Positions 1 through 8,344 of a stretch of DNA of 64,000 nucleotides are shown in pieces. Origin of the DNA: Candidatus Microbacterium colombiense. Its GTDB lineage: Bacteria; Actinomycetota; Actinomycetes; Actinomycetales; Microbacteriaceae. The number at the start of each line of letters is the position of its first letter. Within the stretch, counting starts at the first letter, position 1. The translations under genes were made by a program, and so were the position numbers. Where the stretch lies: positions 3,472,001 through 3,536,000 of the forward strand of contig CP119308.1 in the NCBI GenBank assembly GCA_029203165.1, read 5' to 3'. The notes beneath the pieces were generated by a model. The model made no database searches. It had not been told where the DNA came from and saw nothing but the letters and a program-made list of their open reading frames with translations.

Positions 1-471
1 ATCGATCGCACGGCGCCGGATCTCTTCGCGCGCGTGCTGGAGTTCGAGCAGGCCTCCGAGCGCGTCGTGTTCCGCGGCGAGCACTGGACCGCCTTCGTGC
101 CCTTCGCCGCCCGCTGGCCCCTGGAGGTGCACCTGATGCCGCACCGTCACGTGCCCGACTTCGCCGCCACCAGCCAGGCCGAGCGCGACGAGCTCGCGCC
201 GCTCTACCTGCGCCTGCTGCGCGGGGTCGACGCGCTCTACGACACCCCGACGCCCTACATCGCGGCATGGCATCAGGCTCCGGTCAACGTGGGCCGTGAC
301 ACCGTGCGCCTGCACCTGCAGCTCACGAGCCCGCGCCGCGCCGCCGACAAGCTCAAGTTCCTCGCCGGCTCCGAGGCCGCGATGTGGGCGTGGGCCGCCG
401 AAGTGCCACCGGAGCAGGGCGCCGCCCGCATCCGCGAGGCCATCGCCCGCGCCGAGGAGGCCTCCGCATGA
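1..471 (+). CDS. galT: Galactose-1-phosphate uridylyltransferase, C-terminal part
   Basis: This frame is open from base 1, so the gene begins upstream of the window and only its last 156 residues are seen. GalT transfers UMP between UDP-glucose and galactose-1-phosphate in the Leloir pathway. The visible part matches the C-terminal half of the family: an HLMPHRH stretch, then WHQAPVN, then the HLQLTSPRRAADKLKFLAG region that precedes the family's closing PE..A motif. Its TGA overlaps the galK ATG as ATGA, so the two are translationally coupled, and galE follows. Confidence is high because of fit and context. Confidence 0.93.
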   Translation: MDRTAPDLFARVLEFEQASERVVFRGEHWTAFVPFAARWPLEVHLMPHRHVPDFAATSQAERDELAPLYLRLLRGVDALYDTPTPYIAAWHQAPVNVGRDTVRLHLQLTSPRRAADKLKFLAGSEAAMWAWAAEVPPEQGAARIREAIARAEEASA

Positions 472-1646
472 CCGCCGCCCAGAACACCGCCCGCGCGCTC
501 TTCACCGAACTCACCGGGCGGGAGCCCGCCGGCATCTGGTCCGCCCCCGGCCGCGTCAACCTGATCGGCGAGCACACCGACTACAACGAGGGCTTCGTGC
601 TCCCGTTCGCGATCCCGCACCGCACGGTCGCGGCGGTCGGCACGCGCGATGACAGCCGCATCCGCGTGGCCTCGACGTTCGCCGACGACCCTGTGGAGGT
701 CGCACTCGACGAGCTCGACACGATCTTCCCGACACCGTCCGGCGCCGAGCCGGCCGTGCCCGAATGGGCCGCGTACCCGCTGGGCGTCGCCTGGGCGCTC
801 CGGCAGGCCGGGGTCGCCGGGGTCGGCGTCGACATCGCCATCGCCTCCGATGTGCCGGTGGGCGCCGGGCTCTCGTCGTCGGCCGCGATCGAGGGGGCCG
901 CGGCATCCGCCCTGAACGACCTGTGGGATGCCGGGTTCGACCGCGTCGCCCTGGCCCGCATCGGCCGCCGCGCCGAGAACGAGGCCGTCGGGGCCCCGAC
1001 CGGGATCATGGACCAGATGGCGTCGATGCTCGGCGAGCCCGATTCCGCGATCTTCCTCGACTGCCGGTCGTTGGAAGCGCTCCCGGTGCCGGTGGGCGCC
1101 GCAGCTGCGGGGCTCGCGATCCTCGTGATGGACACCCGCGTCAAGCACGCGCACTCCACCGGCGGTTACGGCGAGCGCCGGGCGGCGTGCGAGCGGGGCG
1201 CCGCGATCATGGGCGTCTCGAGCCTGCGCGACGTATCGGTGGCCGACCTCCCGCGGGCCGAGGAGCTCATGGACGACGTCACGTTCCGCCGTGTGCGGCA
1301 CGTCGTCACCGAGAATCAGCGGGTGCTCGACACCGTGCAGGTCATGCGCGAACAGGACGCCCGGGCGATCGGCGAGCTCCTCGTCGCCTCGCACGCCTCG
1401 ATGCGCGACGACTTCGAGATCTCGGTGCCCGAGCTCGACACCGCGGTCGAAGCCGCACTGGCCGCGGGTGCGATCGGCGCCCGCATGACCGGCGGAGGCT
1501 TCGGCGGAGCCGCGATCGCGCTGATCGAGCAGGATGCCGTGGAGTCGGTCTCGGCCGCGGTCGACGCGGCCTTCGCCGACGCCGGCTTCGCCGCCCCGCA
1601 CCTGTTCACGGTCGTCCCGTCCGCGGGCGCGCACCGCGACGCCTGA
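468..1646 (+). CDS. galK: Galactokinase
   Basis: 392-residue GHMP-family kinase that phosphorylates galactose at C1 with ATP. All signatures are visible: the galactokinase motif GRVNLIGEHTDYNEG near residues 28-42, the ATP-binding PVGAGLSSSAA near 130, and the C-terminal glycine-rich MTGGGFGGAAI near 340. The length is normal for the family. The ATG at 468 is chosen over an in-frame upstream ATG at 384 because it overlaps the galT stop as ATGA and begins right before conserved sequence. It is the middle gene of galT-galK-galE. Confidence 0.96.
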   Translation: MTAAQNTARALFTELTGREPAGIWSAPGRVNLIGEHTDYNEGFVLPFAIPHRTVAAVGTRDDSRIRVASTFADDPVEVALDELDTIFPTPSGAEPAVPEWAAYPLGVAWALRQAGVAGVGVDIAIASDVPVGAGLSSSAAIEGAAASALNDLWDAGFDRVALARIGRRAENEAVGAPTGIMDQMASMLGEPDSAIFLDCRSLEALPVPVGAAAAGLAILVMDTRVKHAHSTGGYGERRAACERGAAIMGVSSLRDVSVADLPRAEELMDDVTFRRVRHVVTENQRVLDTVQVMREQDARAIGELLVASHASMRDDFEISVPELDTAVEAALAAGAIGARMTGGGFGGAAIALIEQDAVESVSAAVDAAFADAGFAAPHLFTVVPSAGAHRDA

Positions 1647-1687
1647 GACAATAGACGGGCCCCGTTCGGGGCACCCCGCCCAAGAAC

Positions 1688-1736
1688 TTGACACCTCACG
1701 TCGGAATTCGCCCGCGACACCGACACCAGGTGTCAA
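1688..1736. repeat. 49-bp palindromic repeat, copy 1 (single)
   Basis: Arms TTGACACCT (1688-1696) and AGGTGTCAA (1728-1736) close a 49-bp imperfect hairpin; pairing continues inward through ACGTCGG/CCGACAC-like sequence. Copies of identical length occur at 10132, 10206, 11456, 11530, 24460 and 24534. This is the only copy without a clear partner 74 bp away; a weak GCTGACACC remnant lies near 1766. It sits between galK and galE and could act as an intergenic RNA hairpin. Confidence 0.85.
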
Positions 1737-1811
1737 CTCCGCACCGGGGCCCCACCAATCCCCGAGCTGACACCATGAGAACCGCCGCACGAGCGGCAGG
1801 AGAGGAACGCA

Positions 1812-2789
1812 ATGTCCTGGATCGTCACCGGCGGCGCCGGTTACATCGGAGCACACGTCGTACGTGCTCTCGCGGATGCCGGACTCACCCCCGTCGTGCT
1901 CGATGACCTCTCCAGCGGTGTCGCGTCGTTCGTGCCGGAGGGCGTGGCGTTCGTGCAGGGCAGCATCCTCGATCGCGAGCTCGTGGAGAAGACCCTCCGC
2001 GATCACGACGCCGAGGGCGTGATCCACGTCGCCGGCTACAAGTACGCCGGCGTCTCGATGCAGCGCCCGCTGCACACCTACGCGCAGAACGTCGAGGGCA
2101 CCCGCGTGATCCTCGAGGCCATGCAGGCCGCGGGCGTCGCGAACATCGTGTTCTCGTCCTCCGCCGCGGTGTTCGGCACCCCGGATGTCGCGCTCGTGGT
2201 CGAAGACACCGCGAAGAAGCCGGCCAGCCCCTACGGCGAGTCGAAGCTCATCGGCGAGTGGCTGCTGCGCGACCAGGCGATCGCGACCGCCGATTCCGAG
2301 ACCCCGCTGCGGCACACCTCGCTGCGCTACTTCAACGTCGTCGGATCCGCCGACCCCACGGTCTACGACGTCAGCCCGCACAACCTCTTCCCGATCGTGT
2401 TCGAGGCCCTGATCGCCGACAAGACGCCCAAGATCTTCGGTGACGACTACGCCACCGACGACGGCACGAACGTGCGCGACTACGTGCACGTCGGCGACAT
2501 CGCCGCGGCCCACGTCGCCGCCGCGAAGCGCCTGTCGGCGGGCGAGCCCATCGAGCCCGCATACAACCTCGGCTCGGGCGACGGGCTGAGCGTGAAGCAG
2601 ATCATGGATGCCGTCGCCCGCGTGACCGGCATCGACTTCACGCCCGAGATCGGTCCGCGTCGTCCCGGCGACCCTGACCGGATCGTCGCGACCGGAGAGC
2701 TCGCCGCCCGCGACCTCGACTGGACCATGCGCTACACCGTCGACGAGATGGTGCGCACGGGCTGGGAGGCCCGACGCAACGCCGGCTGA
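1812..2789 (+). CDS. galE: UDP-glucose 4-epimerase
   Basis: 325-residue extended short-chain dehydrogenase that interconverts UDP-galactose and UDP-glucose using bound NAD. The N-terminal Rossmann motif GGAGYIGAHV is at residues 7-16 and the catalytic YGESK (YxxxK) is near 143-147. The conserved sugar-nucleotide stretch YFNVVGSAD and the late RPGDPDRIVA follow in the expected order. An AGGAGAGG ribosome binding site lies about 6 nt before the ATG. It completes the Leloir set but is separated from galK by 165 bp holding a repeat, so it may have its own promoter. Confidence 0.95.
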   Translation: MSWIVTGGAGYIGAHVVRALADAGLTPVVLDDLSSGVASFVPEGVAFVQGSILDRELVEKTLRDHDAEGVIHVAGYKYAGVSMQRPLHTYAQNVEGTRVILEAMQAAGVANIVFSSSAAVFGTPDVALVVEDTAKKPASPYGESKLIGEWLLRDQAIATADSETPLRHTSLRYFNVVGSADPTVYDVSPHNLFPIVFEALIADKTPKIFGDDYATDDGTNVRDYVHVGDIAAAHVAAAKRLSAGEPIEPAYNLGSGDGLSVKQIMDAVARVTGIDFTPEIGPRRPGDPDRIVATGELAARDLDWTMRYTVDEMVRTGWEARRNAG

Positions 2790-2798
2790 TGCCGATAC

Positions 2799-4133
2799 TC
2801 AGAGGTCGCGCGCGCGGATCGGGTAAAGCCAGAAGCACACCCACGCCAGAGCGGTGAACCCGAGCGGGATCACCGCGAGCATGACCCTGATCGCGCCCTC
2901 GACCGTGTCGGGCTGGGCGTCGTCGAGCGTGGCGTCGAACCCGGATGAGGTGAGCACCACGGCCGCGACGATCGCCTGCAGGATGACGGATCCGCGCACG
3001 ACGAAGCCGTTCACGCCGAAGTAGGCCCCCTCGCGGCGGAGCCCGGTGCGCACGGCATCCTCATCGATGATCTGCGCGAGCATCACCTCGAGCAGCTGCA
3101 GCAGACCGCCCACCCCCACGCCCACGCCGATCCCGACCAGCGCCGCGCCGAGCACGGACGTGGGGATCAGGTAGCCGAGCACGGCGACGCCGAACACCGC
3201 GACGCTCCACAGCACGGCGGTGCGTGGACTGGTACGACGCACGACCGCGCTCCACAGCACGATCGAGGGGATCGCGGTGACGAAGATCGCCCCCAGCAGC
3301 AGGCTGCTCTCCCCCTCGGCGGCGTGCAGCGAGTACCGCACGTAGAACGGCACCGAGGCGAGGATGACGGCGATCGAGGTCTGCACGAACAGCGACCCGA
3401 GCACGTACGGCACGAAGGCCCTGTTCGCGAAGGTGTAGGTCAGCTGGTCGCGGAAGCGCATGGTCTCGGTGGCCGTCTCGGATGCCTCCGGCACCCGCCG
3501 CTCGATCATGCCCCCGGCGAAGGACCACACCAGCAGCACCAGGCACACCGCTCCAAGCACGAGCGCCATGCCCGGCCAGCCGATCGACTCGTACAGCAAC
3601 GGCGCCCCCGCCGTACCCAGCACCATGCCGAGGATCGCGAAGATCTGTCGCGGCACGTTGCCGCGGGCGCGTTCGTCGGTGGTGCGGAAGATCTCGGGGA
3701 ACAGCGCGGAGATGTTCAGGACCACCACCACGAAGGCGATGTCGTAGACCGCGACGACGATGAGGAACCAGACGATCAGTCCCACCGTCGGCAGCGCGGG
3801 CGGCATCCAGATCAGCACGAATCCGACGACCAGTGGCACGATGCCGAAGCCGATCCAGGGGATGCGACGGCCCCACGGGGTGCGGATGCGGTCCGACAGG
3901 GCCCCGATCACCGGGTTCAGCACGGCGTTGATGATGCCGTGGGCGATCATCGCCGCTGCCACCCATCCGGCCGGAACAGCGAGGTGCGAGACGTAGAAGT
4001 AGACGACGAACGCCGAAAACGTCTGCGCCATGAGCTGGGTGGGGAACCCGGATGCACCGAACGCGATCGACTGCGCCCCGGTCGGGGCGGCGTCGAGGCG
4101 CCGATCACGCAGGCGCGTGGCGAGGGACGTCAT
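2799..4133 (-). CDS. GPH-family sugar:cation symporter (MFS)
   Basis: 444-residue polytopic membrane protein with about 12 hydrophobic segments. The motif SDRIRTPWGRRIPWI near residues 80-95 matches the loop 2-3 signature of glycoside-pentoside-hexuronide:cation symporters (MelB/XylP type). Its ATG overlaps the stop of the upstream deacetylase gene by 4 bp, so it is the last gene of a ROK-ChbG-transporter operon. The substrate is not readable; context suggests a deacetylatable amino-sugar oligomer or a glycoside. Its 3' end faces galE only 9 bp away, a convergent arrangement with little room for a terminator. Confidence 0.85.
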   Translation of the reverse strand: MTSLATRLRDRRLDAAPTGAQSIAFGASGFPTQLMAQTFSAFVVYFYVSHLAVPAGWVAAAMIAHGIINAVLNPVIGALSDRIRTPWGRRIPWIGFGIVPLVVGFVLIWMPPALPTVGLIVWFLIVVAVYDIAFVVVVLNISALFPEIFRTTDERARGNVPRQIFAILGMVLGTAGAPLLYESIGWPGMALVLGAVCLVLLVWSFAGGMIERRVPEASETATETMRFRDQLTYTFANRAFVPYVLGSLFVQTSIAVILASVPFYVRYSLHAAEGESSLLLGAIFVTAIPSIVLWSAVVRRTSPRTAVLWSVAVFGVAVLGYLIPTSVLGAALVGIGVGVGVGGLLQLLEVMLAQIIDEDAVRTGLRREGAYFGVNGFVVRGSVILQAIVAAVVLTSSGFDATLDDAQPDTVEGAIRVMLAVIPLGFTALAWVCFWLYPIRARDL

Positions 4134-5041
4134 CGGGTGCTCCGCTGCAGATCGCGGAGCGCCCGCCAGCCGATGCGCACGAGGCCCTCGTCGGCGATGG
4201 CCTGTGCCACCAGCGGATCGGCCAGCAGTCGCGCTTCGTACCCGCGTTTGGTGGCGGCGTAGTCGACGGCGGCCCGCAGCTCCTCGGTGTCGGTCATCGG
4301 ATGCAGGTAGATCTCGGTGACCCCGGCGGGGACGGCGCGCAACAGGGCGATGAATCCGTCACGCACGCGCTCGTAGTCCTCGACGGCGTCTGTACCCTCG
4401 CCGACGAGTTCGAACGGATGCGACCACAGGCGGTCGATGATCTCGACACCCAGCGCATCAGCGGCCGAGGTGGCGTGCGCGAGCGTGGCCTCGCTCACGC
4501 CGTCCATGCTGCGCGGCAACCGGAACGGAAGGCCGTGGCGGGCGGCGAGCGCGAACACCTCGCCGAGGAAGTCGCGTCCGGTCGCGAGACCGTAGACCGA
4601 GCCCATGTGGTTGTCGAGATGGGTGACGTCGACACCCGCGTCGAGGGCGGTCTGCAGCTGCGCGGCGAGCTCGGCCGCGACATCCTCCGTCGATGCCTGG
4701 CTCTCGACCGCCACGACCTCGGTGGGGAAGAAGCCGTCCGCATCGACCAGAGTGGTGCCGGTCCCGGTGAGCGGACGCCAGCGATAGCGCGACCACTCGC
4801 TCGTGAGCACGAGATGCACGCCGACGTCGAGATCGGTGCGGGATGCCGCGAACGCCAGCGCCTCCGGCGCCCAGGAGCACGGCACCATCAGGGTCGTGGA
4901 GTCGATGGCCCCCGCGCCCAGCAGCTCCACGATCGCGGTGTTGGCCGCGTGGCACATGCCGAAGTCGTCGGCGTTGAGGATGATCGCCCTCGCACCCGGG
5001 GCGAGCCCGAGGCGGTCGGTGAGATCGGAGGGTGCAGTCAT
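4130..5041 (-). CDS. ChbG/YdjC-family carbohydrate deacetylase
   Basis: 303 residues. Members such as E. coli ChbG remove an acetyl group from chito-oligosaccharides through a metal-bound water. The hallmark ILNADDFGMC (metal Asp pair) is at residues 20-29, GVHLVLTSEW follows near 77, and the metal HLDNHMGS near 140. Length is typical. It lies between a ROK regulator (22 bp upstream) and a GPH transporter (4-bp overlap), implying import followed by deacetylation of a sugar. The specific substrate is inference. Confidence 0.85.
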   Translation of the reverse strand: MTAPSDLTDRLGLAPGARAIILNADDFGMCHAANTAIVELLGAGAIDSTTLMVPCSWAPEALAFAASRTDLDVGVHLVLTSEWSRYRWRPLTGTGTTLVDADGFFPTEVVAVESQASTEDVAAELAAQLQTALDAGVDVTHLDNHMGSVYGLATGRDFLGEVFALAARHGLPFRLPRSMDGVSEATLAHATSAADALGVEIIDRLWSHPFELVGEGTDAVEDYERVRDGFIALLRAVPAGVTEIYLHPMTDTEELRAAVDYAATKRGYEARLLADPLVAQAIADEGLVRIGWRALRDLQRSTR

Positions 5042-5063
5042 CGTCGACTCCTGTCGGGGCAGG

Positions 5064-6230
5064 TCAGCGGAGGGTCTTGCCGGCGGGCTTGTGTGCGAGC
5101 TTGTGTGCGGGCGAGAGGATGCGGGTGAACAGTGCGGCGCGCAGCGCGGATGCCGCCTCGCCCACCGCGCCGATCAGCGGGGCCTCGATGCCGAAGGACG
5201 CCGTCACGAACCGCACGGGCAGCTGCGCGGAGTACTCCTCGGCGATGCGGTCCACGGCATCCACCATCACCGGGTGGGACGCACTGCCGCTCAGCACGAA
5301 GGCCTCGGGATCGAGCACGAGCGTGATCGTGCCGGCGATCAGCACGAGCCGGCGCGCGACCTCGGTGACGATCTGTGCGGCCACCTCGTCGCCACCGGCG
5401 GCTGCGTCGAGATGATCGCCGAGCAGGGCGTCGGGGTCGCCGCCGAGCGTGAGCGCGAGATCGCTCACCACGGCGTCGTTCACGACCGGGGCGCCGATCG
5501 GCAGCGGGCTCTGCGGCAGGTACATGATCTCGCCGGCCACGCCGGATGATCCGCGGTGCAGGGCGCCGTCGATCACGATGCCCGCGCCGAGCCCGTCGTC
5601 GACCAGCATCAACAGGGCGAAGCTGGAGAGTCCTGCGACGGCCGCGTCGGTGAGCTCGGCGAGAGCGGCCAGGTTCACGTCGTTCTCGATGCGCACCTCG
5701 CAACCGAGGGCGGCGGCGAGCGCGGAGCGGAAGGCCCCGCCATCCGGACCCTCATCATTGCGGATGCCGCCGTCCGCTGTCACGACGCCGGGCACTCCGA
5801 CCACGGCCGCGTACACGGGACCTTTGAGCACGCGGCGACAGCCCTCGACCAGCCGCACGATGTGCCCGACGCGGTCGTCGGCACGGGGAAAGTCCTCGTG
5901 CGCCTCTGCACGCACCGCGCCGGAGGGATCGACCAGCACGACGTGGGCGGTGTGATGGTCGGCATGGACGGCCGCGGCGAATCCGAGCTGTGGATGCAGC
6001 GCGACCCGGCCGGCCGCAGGCCCCCGGGTGTCGCGGTCGACGCCGGCGGGTGCGACAGCACCCGCGCCCTCCAGCATCCGGAGCACCTGGGTCACCGCCG
6101 TGCGGGACAGACCGGTGTCGGCCATCAGCTCCGCCCGGGTGTGCGGGCCGCTGCGGGCGAGCGCTTCGAGGATCGCTCGACCGTTGAGCGTGCGGAGCAG
6201 AGTCTGAGGCCCTGCGAGTGGCCTGGTCAT
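5064..6230 (-). CDS. ROK-family transcriptional regulator
   Basis: 388 residues: an N-terminal winged helix (RAELMADTGLSRTAVTQVLRML) then a ROK sugar-kinase-like domain with DGGIRNDEG and the IENDVNLAALAEL signature. The ATG at 6230 is preferred to an upstream in-frame start at 6269 because a GGGGGA Shine-Dalgarno precedes it and conserved sequence starts soon after. The ROK zinc signature (GEIGH then CxCGxxGC) is absent: GEIMYLP is seen and no cysteine cluster follows. It heads the operon with the deacetylase and GPH transporter and probably controls it. Confidence 0.85.
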   Translation of the reverse strand: MTRPLAGPQTLLRTLNGRAILEALARSGPHTRAELMADTGLSRTAVTQVLRMLEGAGAVAPAGVDRDTRGPAAGRVALHPQLGFAAAVHADHHTAHVVLVDPSGAVRAEAHEDFPRADDRVGHIVRLVEGCRRVLKGPVYAAVVGVPGVVTADGGIRNDEGPDGGAFRSALAAALGCEVRIENDVNLAALAELTDAAVAGLSSFALLMLVDDGLGAGIVIDGALHRGSSGVAGEIMYLPQSPLPIGAPVVNDAVVSDLALTLGGDPDALLGDHLDAAAGGDEVAAQIVTEVARRLVLIAGTITLVLDPEAFVLSGSASHPVMVDAVDRIAEEYSAQLPVRFVTASFGIEAPLIGAVGEAASALRAALFTRILSPAHKLAHKPAGKTLR

Positions 6231-6315
6231 GGAGGTCCCCCGGGATCGGCTCCGCTCAGCTTGCCACATCGCGTCGCACCGGGGGCCCGTTCCGGCGGAT
6301 TAGGACCCGCCTGGT

Positions 6316-7749
6316 TCAGTCCAGGGCCGTCATCACGTGCTTGATGCGGGTGTAGTCGTCGAAGCCGTACTGAGAGAGGTCCTTGCCGTAGCCGGAGTGC
6401 TTGAATCCGCCGTGGGGCATGTCCGACACGAACGGGATGTGGGTGTTGATCCACACACATCCGAAGTCGAGGTCGCGCGAGAAGCGCATCGCACGGGCGT
6501 GATCGGTCGTCCATACCGACGATGCCAGCGCATACGGCACGTCGTTCGCCATCTCGAGCGCCTGCTCCTCGGTCTCGAACGACTGCACCGTGAGCACGGG
6601 GCCGAAGATCTCGCCCTGCACGGCCTCGTCGTCCTGGTGCAGGCCCGACACGATCGTGGCCTCCCAGAAGTAGCCGCGGTCGCCCTGGCGCTTTCCGCCG
6701 GTCTCGATCGTGGCGTGGGCGGGAAGACGCTCCACGAATCCGGCGACCTGTGCGAGCTGCGCCGCGCTGCTCAACGGCCCGTACAGCACGCCCTCCTCCT
6801 GCGGCCCGCCGGTGCGGGCATGAGTGCGCGCCCGGGCGACCAGCGCCGCCACCAGCTCGTCGTGCACCGAGGAGTGCACGAGCACCCGGGTCGCGGCGGT
6901 GCAGTCCTGGCCCGCATTGAAGAAGGCGCCCGTGATGATGCCCTCCACGGCCTTGTCGATCGAGGCATCCGGGAACACGATCGCCGGCGCCTTGCCGCCC
7001 AGCTCCAGGTGCACGCGCTTGACGTCGTTCGCGGCGGACCGTGCCACAGCCATGCCCGCCCGCACGGAACCGGTGATCGCCACCATCTGCGGCGTCGGAT
7101 GCTCCACCAGCGCCACGCCGGTGTCGCGATCGCCGAGCACGACGTTGAGTGTGCCGGCCGGCGTGTGCAGCGCGACGATCTCGGCGAGCAACAGCGTCGT
7201 CAGCGGCGTGGACTCCGCCGGCTTCAACACGACGGTGTTGCCGGCGGCGAGCGCGGGGCCGATCTTCCACACGGCCATGTTGAGCGGGTAGTTCCAGGGG
7301 GTCACCTGACCGATCACGCCGATCGGCTCGCGGCGCACGAACGAGGTGTGCCCGGCGAGGTACTCCCCCGCGGCGCGTCCCTCCAGGCTGCGGGCCGCAC
7401 CGGCGAAGAACCGCAGCTGGTCGATGGACTGCATGATCTCGTCGTCGACCAGGCTCGCGCGCGGCTTGCCGGTATCGCGCGACTCCAGATCGGCGAACTC
7501 CTCGGCCCGCGCGAGCATCTCGTCGGCGATGCGGAACAGCGCCAGCTGGCGGTCGGCGGGCGTGGTGTCGCGCCACAGAGGGAAGGCTGCGGATGCCGCG
7601 GCGTAGGCGGCGTCGACGTCGCCGGCGTCGGACACGGGGAGTGATCCGTACTCCTCTTCGGTGGACGGATCGACGAGCGGCAGAGCGCCCGATCCGGCCA
7701 CGGGAACGTAGCGACCGCCGATGAAGTTCTGCAACGTCTCTGAAGGCAT
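6316..7749 (-). CDS. Aldehyde dehydrogenase, gamma-aminobutyraldehyde type
   Basis: 477-residue NAD(P)-dependent aldehyde dehydrogenase. The cofactor/active-site region contains HLELGGKAPAIVF (catalytic Glu) and NAGQDCTAATR (catalytic Cys); the NAGQDC form is that of the PatD/YdcW aminobutyraldehyde dehydrogenases of putrescine breakdown. The ATG at 7749 is chosen over 7800 because MPSETLQNFIGG matches the family N-terminus. It is divergent from an Lrp regulator and an amine oxidase, which supports a polyamine role. Substrate identity remains inference. Confidence 0.88.
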   Translation of the reverse strand: MPSETLQNFIGGRYVPVAGSGALPLVDPSTEEEYGSLPVSDAGDVDAAYAAASAAFPLWRDTTPADRQLALFRIADEMLARAEEFADLESRDTGKPRASLVDDEIMQSIDQLRFFAGAARSLEGRAAGEYLAGHTSFVRREPIGVIGQVTPWNYPLNMAVWKIGPALAAGNTVVLKPAESTPLTTLLLAEIVALHTPAGTLNVVLGDRDTGVALVEHPTPQMVAITGSVRAGMAVARSAANDVKRVHLELGGKAPAIVFPDASIDKAVEGIITGAFFNAGQDCTAATRVLVHSSVHDELVAALVARARTHARTGGPQEEGVLYGPLSSAAQLAQVAGFVERLPAHATIETGGKRQGDRGYFWEATIVSGLHQDDEAVQGEIFGPVLTVQSFETEEQALEMANDVPYALASSVWTTDHARAMRFSRDLDFGCVWINTHIPFVSDMPHGGFKHSGYGKDLSQYGFDDYTRIKHVMTALD

Positions 7750-7848
7750 GCCCTCATGGTAGCGATGTGCTTTCGAATTCTGAAGCACTTTCCATTCCAA
7801 ACAACTGAATCAGTTGCCAGAGCATGCTCAACCTGTCAATATCGACAC

Positions 7849-8316
7849 ATGAGCACCACGCCGAAGCAGCCCGCCCTGGACGACATCTCCAAGCGGATCG
7901 TCGAACTGCTCCAAGAGGACGGTCGCCGCCCCTACGCGGAGATCGGTCGCGAGGTCGGACTCAGCGAGGCCGCGGCCCGTCAGCGCGTGCAGCGGATGAC
8001 CGAAGCGGGCATCATCCAGATCGTCGCCGTGACCGACCCGATGCAGCTCGGCTTCCACCGCATGTCGATGATCGGCATCCGCGTGTCCAGCGATCCGCGC
8101 GCGATCGCCGAGGAACTCACCAAGATCACCGAACTCGCCTACGTCGTCGTCACCCTCGGCACCTTCGACATCCTCGTCGAGGCGGTGTGCGAGAGCGATG
8201 AGCACCTGATCGAGCTGATCGCGACCCGCATCCGCACGATCCCGGGCATCGCACACACCGAGAGCCTGCTGTACGCCGGCCTCTACAAAGACCTCTACAA
8301 CTGGGGCACGCGCTGA
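7849..8316 (+). CDS. Lrp/AsnC-family transcriptional regulator
   Basis: 155 residues: an N-terminal helix-turn-helix (DDISKRIVELLQEDGRRPY, then SEAAARQRVQRM) and a C-terminal RAM ligand-binding/oligomerisation domain with LGTFDILVEAVC. Start at 7849 because the family begins about nine residues before DDISKRI; the 99-bp space to the divergent aldehyde dehydrogenase gene is AT-rich for this genome (7765-7815) and probably holds both promoters and the regulator's sites. It is followed after 28 bp by the amine oxidase gene, so it likely controls local amine catabolism. Confidence 0.9.
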   Translation: MSTTPKQPALDDISKRIVELLQEDGRRPYAEIGREVGLSEAAARQRVQRMTEAGIIQIVAVTDPMQLGFHRMSMIGIRVSSDPRAIAEELTKITELAYVVVTLGTFDILVEAVCESDEHLIELIATRIRTIPGIAHTESLLYAGLYKDLYNWGTR

Positions 8317-8344
8317 GCGCGCCCTCTCGCACATCGGAGTGATC

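Noticed and set aside
1762..1774. Partner for repeat copy 1 at +74 bp
   Set aside because: Only a weak GCTGACACC remnant lies near 1766; no right arm is seen, so it is not counted as a doublet.
273..2513. Long minus-strand open frame antisense to galK and galE
   Set aside because: It is a GC-bias shadow; both sense frames are full-length conserved enzymes.
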